Positions 53,618-61,959 of a stretch of DNA of 64,000 nucleotides are shown in pieces. A program made the translations under genes and the position numbers. The notes beneath the pieces are model-generated. The model did not search any database. It worked only from the letters and a program-made list of their open reading frames with translations, and was not told the DNA's origin. This stretch comes from Roseburia sp. (GTDB lineage: Bacteria > Bacillota > Clostridia > Lachnospirales > Lachnospiraceae): assembly GCA_022771695.1 (NCBI GenBank), contig JALEKJ010000021.1:1-64000 (forward strand), read 5' to 3'. Positions within the stretch are counted from its first letter, which is position 1. Each line of letters starts with the position of its first letter.

Positions 53618-53672
53618 CCGCAAGGAATCACATAGCCCTGTGCAAGCACGGCTATGTGATTCCTTGCGGATT
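53615..53672. repeat. Perfect 23-bp inverted repeat adjoining the tandem units
   Basis: Arms 53615-53637 and 53650-53672 are exact reverse complements over 23 bases around a 12-base loop that itself contains GTGC/GCAC. Just beyond, TGGCACTG is the reverse complement of CAGTGCCA at the start of each tandem unit, so larger alternative foldings exist. No U run follows on either strand, which argues against a simple terminator. Confidence 0.85.
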
Positions 53673-53727
53673 GGCACTGCTCAATGCTTTCGCTCATTTT
53701 ATCACATTTTTATTGAAAAACCAACTG

Positions 53728-54990
53728 CTAAACAAGTTCCGCTATTCTTGTTACTGCCACATAGATTTCAGAAATCTTATACCATGTGCGATAGTCAATC
53801 ACCCCCGTTACCGGCAAAGCGAATATCTGTTGGAAACGCTCTACCGCCTCTCTGGTCGCCGGTCCGTAAATTCCATCCGGTGTTATCGTAGGAATTGCCG
53901 GATAGGAACGGGAGATGCGTGCTAACTGCTCCTGAATCTGGCGCACTTTCTCTCCGGTGGAACCAATCGTCAAATCAACACGTGGCCAGGATGCCGGAAT
54001 TCCCGATACCTCTTCCGCTGTGTTAATGAACATATTATTTCCGTAATAGTAGCGGATAATATCAATTGTCTCATAGTTCTGATCACCTAAGAATTTGCTT
54101 CCCCACTGGCTCATCCAGTTCGGGCACGTCACGCGCTGTCCGTCACAATACTGCGTGAGTATCGGCTGTCTGACGTTCGGACGCGACAAATAGTTCTGGA
54201 ACATCTCATCAACAATATCTGAAATGCTCTGGTAAACATTACGACCATACATAAATTTCTGGTCATATGCAGTAGAAGAAGTAATTGTAAAACTGTATCC
54301 CTTGTTGCGATACCATTCTGTGTACACACGATTTAATGTAAATGACATAATCGCAAGCACATTTGCACGAATGGTCGCATCGGGCCACGTTGCATAGATT
54401 TCACTGGATGCCACATTTTTAATATAATCGCGGTACCTGATGTAATAATCTCTTGCAGTCGGATCGCTCGGTGCCCCATCATGTACAACAACATATTCCG
54501 GAATCACAACACGACTGAGCACAATTTCACCGGTTTCTGTCACCGGCTTAATCTCCGATTCTGGAATTTTCGGCGGATACTCTTCATATAAGGTGTGCGC
54601 CGGTATCACGATATTGTCCGTCGGGTTTACCGTTGCTTCTTCCGCATCCATTCGGACTTCCTGCAGCGCCAACTGACCCGACAGGATTTCAATGCCGGAA
54701 ATATTGATTGGACGATATCCCTCTGCAGTAACCTGAATGGTATATTCTGCATACGGCTGCACTTCTGACGGCTCCAAGGAGTACTCAAGTGGAGGCGCAT
54801 CAAGCGTAACCGATTCAGCCAATCCGGATGCATCCGTATTCACCTCCTCGACTGTGCTCTCCGGATTTCCTGAATACGATATAGAAATTCTCGCGTTATC
54901 AATCGGCGTGTTCATTCCTCTGGCAATCACCTGTATCCGCAAGTCCCCTTGATCCACATTATTTGCCTGTGTGTATTTGATATCTGACAT
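53728..54990 (-). CDS. SpoIID-like protein with peptidoglycan-binding C-terminus
   Basis: A 420-residue protein. It begins with a carboxypeptidase-regulatory-like beta-sandwich (about 14-115, VIARGMNTPIDNARISISYS and ITAEGYRPINISG-like strands), then a region resembling SpoIID/LytB domains (about 195-325), with RDYIKNVASSEIYATWPD, an ALAVMSFTLNRVY-like helix, STAYDQ and MSQWGSKFLG, and ends with a PG_binding_1 domain (GSTGEKVRQIQEQLARIS, DGIYGPATREAVERFQ). No signal peptide is visible, so cytoplasmic or forespore placement or non-classical export is open. It is probably a cell wall or spore-cortex protein. The start at 54990 has GAGGG 5 bases upstream. Confidence 0.75.
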   Translation of the reverse strand: MSDIKYTQANNVDQGDLRIQVIARGMNTPIDNARISISYSGNPESTVEEVNTDASGLAESVTLDAPPLEYSLEPSEVQPYAEYTIQVTAEGYRPINISGIEILSGQLALQEVRMDAEEATVNPTDNIVIPAHTLYEEYPPKIPESEIKPVTETGEIVLSRVVIPEYVVVHDGAPSDPTARDYYIRYRDYIKNVASSEIYATWPDATIRANVLAIMSFTLNRVYTEWYRNKGYSFTITSSTAYDQKFMYGRNVYQSISDIVDEMFQNYLSRPNVRQPILTQYCDGQRVTCPNWMSQWGSKFLGDQNYETIDIIRYYYGNNMFINTAEEVSGIPASWPRVDLTIGSTGEKVRQIQEQLARISRSYPAIPTITPDGIYGPATREAVERFQQIFALPVTGVIDYRTWYKISEIYVAVTRIAELV

Positions 54991-55028
54991 AAAAACCCTC
55001 ACAGATTCTTTCCGTACATAATATGCAA

Positions 55029-55076
55029 AAAAGTGGTTTATTGCCACAACATATCGCTGCCAGACAAACCACTTTT
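55029..55076 (-). terminator. Terminator after the HAD gene
   Basis: AAAAGTGGTTT (55029-55039) and AAACCACTTTT (55066-55076) form an 11-bp stem with a large loop; a short T stretch lies in the stem's end on the minus strand. It lies between the HAD stop and the SpoIID-like start. Confidence 0.7.
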
Positions 55077-55085
55077 ATAAATTCT

Positions 55086-55838
55086 CTATAACAATTTTAG
55101 CAACCGCTCCATATCCATTTCCGCAAGGACATAATCTGCATCCGGCATAACCGATGTATCCGGTGATATATTAGAATGTATGTAACAGGTTGCAAGCCCC
55201 ACATTCTTTGCTCCCCAAATATCACTCTTGGCGTCGTTTCCAATCATAATCGACTTGGTAACATCAATCCGATGTTTTTGAATCATTTTTTCAAAAAAAC
55301 GAATATCCGGCTTTTTGACCCCATAGTCCGAAGAAATAAATATGTCATCGAAATACGATGCGATTCCAAGCGTATGCATCTCATATTCCGTAAAAATACG
55401 TTGTGCGTTCGACAGGAGATATACCTTGCTGCCTGACGCCTTTAGCGCCTCTAACATCTTTATCACACCATCATACAACCGCACGTACTCGGTGGACAAA
55501 ATACGGAAAAACTGCCCTGTATGAACCACCAGCTCTTCGTCTGCCATTACACCTTTTTCCTCAAAAAGTGCGCCAAATACCTGTTCTATCCGAATTTCCG
55601 GATGAGATTCATGAACATCGTCTCTCTTCTCTGTCATCTGATTCAATCTGTGCTTTAACTGCTCCTCTTTTCCTGACACCAATGCATTGTAACGCCGCTT
55701 TAACTCCTCCGGCGTATAATGGGCATCATAATATCCATAGAAAAGCGCCAACTTGCTCCAGAGTTCTTTCTTTTCTTCATCCGTGCGAATATCCACAAGA
55801 GTTCCATACAAATCAAAGATATAACTTTCGTATTTCAT
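55086..55838 (-). CDS. HAD-superfamily hydrolase
   Basis: A 250-residue Rossmann-like protein. Motif I reads FDLYGTLVD (nucleophile Asp at about residue 8); the second residue after it, normally Asp in phosphatases, is Tyr, as in haloacid dehalogenase-type members. Motif II is YLLSNAQ, motif III region KKPDIRFFEKM and motif IV MIGNDAKSDIWGAK. A helical cap lies between motifs I and II. Substrate unknown; dehalogenase, phosphatase and nucleotidase roles are open. The ATG at 55838 has GGGAG 7 bases upstream. Confidence 0.85.
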   Translation of the reverse strand: MKYESYIFDLYGTLVDIRTDEEKKELWSKLALFYGYYDAHYTPEELKRRYNALVSGKEEQLKHRLNQMTEKRDDVHESHPEIRIEQVFGALFEEKGVMADEELVVHTGQFFRILSTEYVRLYDGVIKMLEALKASGSKVYLLSNAQRIFTEYEMHTLGIASYFDDIFISSDYGVKKPDIRFFEKMIQKHRIDVTKSIMIGNDAKSDIWGAKNVGLATCYIHSNISPDTSVMPDADYVLAEMDMERLLKLL

Positions 55839-55885
55839 TCTCTCTTTCTCCCTCATATACCATAGGATTCACCTTGAACAACAAA

Positions 55886-55910
55886 GCACCGCACAAAAAC
55901 TGCACGGTGC
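55886..55910 (-). terminator. Terminator of glmS
   Basis: GCACCG and CGGTGC form a stem around CACAAAAACTGCA; on the minus strand the hairpin is followed by TTTGTTGTT. It lies 50 bases after the glmS stop. Confidence 0.7.
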
Positions 55911-55960
55911 CTCGCGTTATATTTTGGAATGTGCAATGCACACCACCAGAACCATAATTT

Positions 55961-57781
55961 TTATTCTACCGTGACAACTTTTGCCAAGTTTCTCGGCTTA
56001 TCTACGTCAAACCCTTTATCTGATGATACATAGTATGCCAATAGCTGCAACGCTACAGAAGCAGGCATAACCATAAATTCATCCTGCATATTCGGCAGTT
56101 CGAACACTTCGTATTCGCCCTCTAAGCTGCCTGCAATCGTTTCCTTGATAAAAACGACCACGTCTGCGCCTCTGGACTTTACCTCCTTGATATTTGAAAG
56201 TTCCTTGGACATCAGCTTTTCCTGCGTCACTGCTGCAATCACCGGAGTATCCTGCGTAATCAATGCAATCGGTCCGTGCTTTAACTCGCCGGATGCGTAT
56301 GCCTCCGAATGAATATACGACACCTCTTTTAGCTTCAAAGAGCCCTCCAACAGAATGGAATAGTCCAGACCGCGACCAATCATAAACAAATCCTTTGCCG
56401 CAAGCACCCTCTTCGCCACCAGATGTATATCTCTGCGGTGTTCCAACACCTGTTTCATAACTTCCGGTGTCCTCTGTAGCTCTCGAACAAAACTCTGCGT
56501 CTCCTCTGTTGTAAATATGCCTCTGCTCCATGCCATTTTTGCAACAATCAGATAGAACACCGCAAGCTGTGTCGTGTATGCCTTTGTACTTGCCACTGCA
56601 ATTTCCGGACCCGCATTGGTGTAAAGCACATAGTCACTCTCTCTTGCGATAGAAGAACCCTTTACATTGATAATCGAGAGGCATTTTGCGCCACGGCGCT
56701 TCGCATACTTTACCGCTTCCAAAGTATCAATCGTCTCACCGGACTGTGATACCGCAATCACCAAAGTCTTCTCATCAATGACAGGATCTGAGTACATGAA
56801 CTCAGATGCCATCTCCACATCAATGTGCATATGAAGAATGGATTTTACCAATGCCTGTGCTACCAATCCTGCATGCATCGCTGTTCCGCAGGCAATAATC
56901 GTAATTCTCTCGCAGTCTGTAAACAGTGTATCCGGTACATTATCCGCAGAAAAATCCGGCAGCCCACCCTTAATACGGTTTGCAATCGTATTCTCAATCG
57001 CTTCCGGCTGTTCCATAATTTCTTTTTCCATATAGAAAGGATATCCGTTCTTACCGGCGCTGTTAAGCTCCCAGTCAGCAGTTAAGTATTCCGGCTCTAC
57101 TATATTGCCGTCAAAATCACTAAGTACAAGCTTATCACTGTGCAACTCTAAGATATGATACTCCGGAACGACAAAATAACGATTCGTAAAACGGCAAAGT
57201 GCGGTAAGGTCCGACGCAAGCATCGCCCCCTCATCACAAAGTGTCGCTACAATCGGGCTGACGTTACGAGTCGAGTAGATGACATCCCCCTGATCTGCAA
57301 ACAGTACGACAAGTGCAAAGGTTCCTCTCAACTTAGAAACAGTCTTTTTCAATGCTTCTTTGGGATTCCCCTCATAGAAATGATTTAAAAGTGCCGCAAC
57401 CACCTCACTGTCCGTCTCCGACTGAAGTTCTCCTGCCAAATCGTAGTCTGCAATGAGTTCTCTGTAATTCTCAATAATTCCATTGTGCACGAGTGTAACC
57501 TTACCCACCTGATGCGGATGTGCATTGCGGTCATTCACCCCGCCATGCGTCGCCCATCTGGTATGCCCGATTCCACAACCGGCTGCAGTCGTCTCAGACC
57601 CACAGATTGCTCTAAGGTCACTGACTCTTCCGGCACATTTATATACTGCAGTCTGCTTGGTTTCCTGATCTTTTACTGCGATGCCTGCACTGTCATACCC
57701 CCTATATTCCAGCAGTTCCAGTGCATCCAGCAAAACATCACGAACATTTTCGCTCCCTGTATAACCAATAATTCCACACAT
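55961..57781 (-). CDS. glmS: Glutamine-fructose-6-phosphate aminotransferase
   Basis: A 606-residue enzyme making glucosamine 6-phosphate, the first step to UDP-GlcNAc and peptidoglycan. Cys2 (CGIIGYTG) is the glutaminase nucleophile, with LEYRGYDSAGIAV, HTRWATHG and the glutaminase DSEVVAALL region. The isomerase half has two SIS domains, with IIACGTAMHAGL, SQSGETIDTLEA, SEFMYSD, STKAYTTQLA and AEASGELKHGPIAL-like AYASGELKHGPIALI, ending DVDKPRNLAKVVTVE. Its mRNA leader carries a glmS ribozyme, so expression falls when GlcN-6-P is high. Confidence 0.97.
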   Translation of the reverse strand: MCGIIGYTGSENVRDVLLDALELLEYRGYDSAGIAVKDQETKQTAVYKCAGRVSDLRAICGSETTAAGCGIGHTRWATHGGVNDRNAHPHQVGKVTLVHNGIIENYRELIADYDLAGELQSETDSEVVAALLNHFYEGNPKEALKKTVSKLRGTFALVVLFADQGDVIYSTRNVSPIVATLCDEGAMLASDLTALCRFTNRYFVVPEYHILELHSDKLVLSDFDGNIVEPEYLTADWELNSAGKNGYPFYMEKEIMEQPEAIENTIANRIKGGLPDFSADNVPDTLFTDCERITIIACGTAMHAGLVAQALVKSILHMHIDVEMASEFMYSDPVIDEKTLVIAVSQSGETIDTLEAVKYAKRRGAKCLSIINVKGSSIARESDYVLYTNAGPEIAVASTKAYTTQLAVFYLIVAKMAWSRGIFTTEETQSFVRELQRTPEVMKQVLEHRRDIHLVAKRVLAAKDLFMIGRGLDYSILLEGSLKLKEVSYIHSEAYASGELKHGPIALITQDTPVIAAVTQEKLMSKELSNIKEVKSRGADVVVFIKETIAGSLEGEYEVFELPNMQDEFMVMPASVALQLLAYYVSSDKGFDVDKPRNLAKVVTVE

Positions 57782-57834
57782 AAATTTTCCTCTTTCTTTA
57801 TCTTAAATCTTCTTCATCCTATTTTTCTTTTTGT

Positions 57835-57985
57835 ATTTTCCATCAACATCGTATTTGTTTTGCAGTTACCCGCATATTTGCCGATGTGTCTCGCACAGGA
57901 ATGGTACGAAAAGGCATCCGCCGAATTTTCGATCACCTTTCACCTCGTTAACCTGCCCTAGGACAGGTGCATGGCGCTCAAAGAA
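57835..57985 (-). ncRNA. glmS ribozyme/riboswitch
   Basis: The minus-strand leader of glmS matches the glmS ribozyme: the cleavage region GAGCGCCATGC (cut between A 57978 and G 57977), the hairpin CACCTGTCC/GGGCAGGT, the core TTAACGAGGTGAAAGG, then GATCGAAAATTCGGCGGATGCC at 57931-57910, and a further hairpin towards 57840. Glucosamine 6-phosphate acts as cofactor for self-cleavage, after which RNase J1 degrades the mRNA. The 3' limit is approximate. No gene other than the leader lies in this 307-base gap. Confidence 0.93.
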
Positions 57986-58046
57986 AATTTATGGTTTCTG
58001 GTTTCCAAAACATAACTCTATTCGTTTTTCAAGGTTCAACGTGTAT

Positions 58047-58075
58047 ACTATACTATTATATGCATAAAAAGTCCA
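58047..58075 (-). promoter_or_regulatory. Probable glmS promoter
   Basis: On the minus strand TGGACT (58075-58070), a 17-base spacer and TATAGT (58052-58047) lie about 60 bases before the ribozyme cleavage site. They overlap the space just after the MglB-like stop, so glmS has its own promoter. Confidence 0.6.
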
Positions 58076-58088
58076 GAAATTATTCGTT

Positions 58089-59129
58089 CTACTTCATATA
58101 ATTCTCTACGTCATCCGGCCCTACTTTTTCATAAGGAAGCCGGATGTATTTATTGTTGTCTAACGGAAGATTCGATAGGTCACCGCCGACAGAAAGTGCA
58201 TATGCCAGTTCCAGCATCGCCTCCGCCTGTCCCTCTTTATCATTATAGACAGTACCTGCCATCTCACCGTTCTTCACTGCCTCAAGTCCCACATCTGTTC
58301 CATCGATACCGACTACCACCGGCCACTCTTCTTTTTCCCATCCATATGACTTTAATGCATCGATTGCACCGAGCGCCATATCATCATTGTTCGCGAGCAC
58401 AAGTTCTATATTCTCGCCATATTCTCCAAGCATCTGTGTCATTTTTGTCTGTGCCTGTGCCCGGTTCCAATTTGCAATAGCATATCCAAGCTTCTCCACT
58501 TCCACTCCATTCTCAATCAGAGTAGACACCGAATACTCCGTGCGAACAATGGCATCCTGATGACCTGCTTCTCCCTCCAGCACAATGTACTGGAAAATGC
58601 CGTCTCCATTCTTATCCACTTCTGGATTCTCCCGGAATGTCTCCGCCGCAATCTCACCTTCCATAATTCCGGATTCAAACGCCTTTGCCCCTACATAGTA
58701 AAGCTGCTCCCATCGTTCTAAGTCCTCTTCTACCAGTTCCCTGTTAAAAAAGATAACTGGAACATTCTGTTTCTCTGCCATATCAATGATTGTCGTTGGC
58801 TCCGTACGGTCTACCAGATTGACACAGATAACATCACATCCATCACTCAGCATCTCTTTTACCTGATCATTCTGCGTAGATTGACTGTCGGAAGCGTTAT
58901 ACACTTCAATATTGATTGCAATACCAGTCTCCTCCTCCTTCTCCGCCGCATAGTCGTTGAAGTGCGCCATCATCTGCGATACATAGGTATCATACTGATT
59001 ATAGAGCGTAACCCCTATCTTAATATTCTTACGCTCCGCAGTCTGCATCTCGCCGTTACATCCTGTCAATAAACCGGATACCATACCAGTCACTATTATC
59101 CCCGTCAAAAAACGCTTATTTCCTCTCAT
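58089..59129 (-). CDS. MglB-like galactose/glucose-binding lipoprotein
   Basis: A 346-residue periplasmic-binding-protein-like lipoprotein. The signal peptide ends in the lipobox LLTGCNGE (Cys24). The mature protein follows MglB, with IGVTLYNQYDTYVSQM, NLVDRTEPTTIIDMAEK, PVIFFNRE, and the calcium loop DKNGDGIFQYIVLEGEAGHQ and LANNDDMALGAIDALK, VGIDGT. These residues bind D-galactose and D-glucose in E. coli. No mglA or mglC follows; glmS is next. It is the last gene of the YesN-YesM operon, so it may act as a sensor partner rather than, or as well as, in transport. Confidence 0.85.
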   Translation of the reverse strand: MRGNKRFLTGIIVTGMVSGLLTGCNGEMQTAERKNIKIGVTLYNQYDTYVSQMMAHFNDYAAEKEEETGIAINIEVYNASDSQSTQNDQVKEMLSDGCDVICVNLVDRTEPTTIIDMAEKQNVPVIFFNRELVEEDLERWEQLYYVGAKAFESGIMEGEIAAETFRENPEVDKNGDGIFQYIVLEGEAGHQDAIVRTEYSVSTLIENGVEVEKLGYAIANWNRAQAQTKMTQMLGEYGENIELVLANNDDMALGAIDALKSYGWEKEEWPVVVGIDGTDVGLEAVKNGEMAGTVYNDKEGQAEAMLELAYALSVGGDLSNLPLDNNKYIRLPYEKVGPDDVENYMK

Positions 59130-59144
59130 TTCTCCTCCACTCTA

Positions 59145-60107
59145 TCACTGTACGATTGGGAATAACACCTTCTGATTATCCTCATCGTACAGGTTTGTCC
59201 GGTCAACCATCAGATAATCCACCTGACAGTCTTCTGCTTTCGTCAATCGATAGTGTAGCTGATTCGCCATTGCCTCCATACTCTGATAGCCCATATTGAA
59301 CTCATTCGGAACCAAAAGCATATGTATTACACCTTTGTCTAAATAGTAAACTGCCTTTTCCGAACACCCTACCCCATATAAAAGGCTTTCCATACGGGCA
59401 TTCTCTATCTGCAAATAGTCAACCATGCGCTCTGTCTCGTCGTTTTCCAATGCAATGACAATATCCACAGGAGCTGCCCCCTGCAGAGCGTCCGTATTGC
59501 CGCGCTGCTCATTCGCACAGTCAATCGTCCAGAGAATCTCTGCCTCCGTTTCCGCTAAGCCCTCATGCAAACCTGCTAATCTCTGCTGTGTGGAAAGCTT
59601 TTCCTCATTTCCGCTTAGGATTCCAACTGTTTTTCCGGAGAGTTCCTCCCCGAAATCTTCTTTTATCGCATCTGCAAGTGCACTTCCGATTGCGGTATTA
59701 TCCGGTCCCGTAAAGGCATATACCCCTTCCGGGGAAGCATCTGTCTCCAGTAACATAACCGCTACCCGCGAAGATATCCCCTCCAATTCCTCTGCTTCTC
59801 CAATCATCTGTACGATGATGCCTTCCGCCCCATTTTCCAGTTCACGATTGATTAGCGCAAGCTCCTCATCTACGCTCGCAAACTTTCCCGTAGACACGAA
59901 ATTCAAATCGATATTGTAATCGTCTGATGCCTGCTCCAAGCCTTGATGCAGGGCAATCCATCGGTCGTTATTACTGTCATTCACAATGACGGAAACAATA
60001 TGTGTCTCCTCTTGCTTTCCCACATGAAGCATACTGTAGGATGCCCAGGCGATAATCAGCAGAAGAATCAGACTCAATATACCAAAGTAAAGTCTATTTC
60101 TCTTCAT
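59145..60107 (-). CDS. Membrane-anchored periplasmic-binding-like sugar sensor protein
   Basis: A 320-residue protein with a non-cleaved N-terminal helix (LYFGILSLILLLIIAWASY at about 6-24) and a type 1 periplasmic-binding fold (VSVIVNDSNNDRWIALHQGL, GAEGIIVQMIG, GPDNTAIGSALADAI and VGILSGNEE). There is no lipobox, so it is held by the helix. It overlaps the histidine kinase gene by 14 bases. By analogy with three-component sugar systems such as XylFII-LytS, it probably binds sugar outside and controls YesM-like kinase activity; this role is inference. Confidence 0.72.
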   Translation of the reverse strand: MKRNRLYFGILSLILLLIIAWASYSMLHVGKQEETHIVSVIVNDSNNDRWIALHQGLEQASDDYNIDLNFVSTGKFASVDEELALINRELENGAEGIIVQMIGEAEELEGISSRVAVMLLETDASPEGVYAFTGPDNTAIGSALADAIKEDFGEELSGKTVGILSGNEEKLSTQQRLAGLHEGLAETEAEILWTIDCANEQRGNTDALQGAAPVDIVIALENDETERMVDYLQIENARMESLLYGVGCSEKAVYYLDKGVIHMLLVPNEFNMGYQSMEAMANQLHYRLTKAEDCQVDYLMVDRTNLYDEDNQKVLFPIVQ

Positions 60108-61959
60108 TTTTCCGTTCTCCCTTCAACTGCTTTAGCTTACCGCCCTCCAAAAGTTCTACTGTTTCCTGCGAGTACACGATATCCGGCAGGTGAATCCGCA
60201 CGGTAGTCCCCTCATCCGGCTGACTCTCAATTTCAAGCCCATATGGATTACCAAAACGAAGTCGAATACGATTATGTACATTAATCAGTCCCACGCCGGA
60301 GCCGGACTTGCGCACTCTGTTATTCTCTGTCAAAAGTGCCTCCACGGTTTCCTTCGGCATGCCAAGACCATTATCGCGCACCTCAATATAGACGTCATGT
60401 TCCTTGCGATAACCGACAACCCGAATCTCTCCGTCTCCATCCATACATTCAACACCATAATAAATCGCATTTTCCAAAAGCGGCTGTATGACAAGCTTGA
60501 CTGTACAACAATTCAAAATATCCTCGTCAATCTCAAAATCGATACTAAAGATATTCTTATACCGAATCTTCTGGATATTCATATAGTTCTTCGCATGCTT
60601 GACCTCATCCTCTATGCTGATAATCGTCTTGCCACGGCTTAGACTGATACGGAAAAGGCTGGCGAGCTGTGTAATCATAAACACAGCATCCTCATAGCGC
60701 TCTCCTTCAATCATCCACACAATGGAATCCAACGTATTATACAAAAAGTGGGGATTAATCTGTGACTGTAATGCATCAAGCTCGCTCTTTCGCTTCTCCT
60801 CCTGTTCTACCAGAATATCATGCATCAGCTCCCTGATCTGTTCTACCGTAGAGCGCAGCGTCTTTCCTAAATGCTCCACTTCCAAAGAACCGCCTACATA
60901 AATGTCCGGATTCAAATTCCCTGCTTCCCACTCCTTGACGGATTCGTTCAGCTTCTGAAGCGGGTTCGCGATACGTGCCGACACCAACTGATTTAATATA
61001 ATAATCATGAGCATTACCAACGCCGTCAAAAGAATTACGAACATTCTCATACCGGAGAGTCCCATCTCAAAGGAGCTCATCGGTACGACACTGACAAGCT
61101 TCCAGCCTGTATAGCTGATGGTTTTTACAGTAACCAGACGCTTCTCTCCGCCGAATTCTTCCTGTACGCTTCCATCCTCATATGCGGCAGCAGCAAGATT
61201 ATTTTCTTCATAGAGATTCGTATAAATTAATTTCTGTTTCGGATGATAAATAATCTCACCATTGCTGTCCATCAGATAGATATACTCTGACGCATTATCG
61301 GTATTCGCTTTTGTCAAGAGCTGCTCGATACTGCTATAATTCATGTCAACTAGCAACACGCCAAGTGTGGAATTACCATTGTTTGTCAACTCCACCGCCC
61401 GGCTTAAGGATACGACCCAATAATATCGATAACTGCTGTCATCAAACAAATTCTGCACATGTGGCGTAGAAAAATGGACATTTTCCATCTGTCCGACTGC
61501 CTCGGTAAACCACTCCTGATTCACGATGTCCAAATGTTCCTTCTCCGTAGCTACCGGCGCTGCTGCCACCAGTCCTCCATCATTTGTATAGCACGCAATG
61601 CTGATGAGGTTATCCTTGTTCGCCTCGTATAAAAGATTCATCTCCTCATCAAGCGTCTCCATCCCCAAGTCTTTATCCTTGATAACGCTGTAATACATCG
61701 CATCCGAGATGCGTCGCATATTGCGCAGATAATCCTCCAGGTTGATTGCCGTCTGATTCAAGAGTTGCTCTGCACTCTGTGTCGTCATATCCTGCATCTT
61801 ATTGACAAAACGGCTGTACAGAGAAATACCCAAACACCCCATGGAAATTAGGGATACAATCGTAAAAGAAATCGCAATCGTCATCTGGATAGACTGTGGC
61901 TGCATATGCCGCCTCATGTATGCAATTAACTGTCTGTAGTATTGTCTTATCTTCTTCAA
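60094..61959 (-). CDS. YesM-type sensor histidine kinase
   Basis: A 621-residue membrane kinase. Helix 1 (about 24-46) and helix 2 (about 297-320) flank an extracytoplasmic Cache-like domain (about 50-290). A HAMP region follows (320-375), then the His kinase domain with DALQSQINPHFLYNTLDSI (phosphoacceptor His in NPHFLYN), and an ATPase domain with NGLGMP and GSGVGLINVHNRI. This is the LytS/YesM family that uses a two-helix HisKA_7TM-less dimer. It overlaps the YesN gene by 4 bases. Its ligand input probably comes through the binding protein encoded next. Confidence 0.92.
   Translation of the reverse strand: MKKIRQYYRQLIAYMRRHMQPQSIQMTIAISFTIVSLISMGCLGISLYSRFVNKMQDMTTQSAEQLLNQTAINLEDYLRNMRRISDAMYYSVIKDKDLGMETLDEEMNLLYEANKDNLISIACYTNDGGLVAAAPVATEKEHLDIVNQEWFTEAVGQMENVHFSTPHVQNLFDDSSYRYYWVVSLSRAVELTNNGNSTLGVLLVDMNYSSIEQLLTKANTDNASEYIYLMDSNGEIIYHPKQKLIYTNLYEENNLAAAAYEDGSVQEEFGGEKRLVTVKTISYTGWKLVSVVPMSSFEMGLSGMRMFVILLTALVMLMIIILNQLVSARIANPLQKLNESVKEWEAGNLNPDIYVGGSLEVEHLGKTLRSTVEQIRELMHDILVEQEEKRKSELDALQSQINPHFLYNTLDSIVWMIEGERYEDAVFMITQLASLFRISLSRGKTIISIEDEVKHAKNYMNIQKIRYKNIFSIDFEIDEDILNCCTVKLVIQPLLENAIYYGVECMDGDGEIRVVGYRKEHDVYIEVRDNGLGMPKETVEALLTENNRVRKSGSGVGLINVHNRIRLRFGNPYGLEIESQPDEGTTVRIHLPDIVYSQETVELLEGGKLKQLKGERKNEEK

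Noticed and set aside
53615-53672. Intrinsic terminator of the SpoIID-like gene
   Set aside because: The stem is strong but no U run follows on either strand; it fits better as part of a repeat element.
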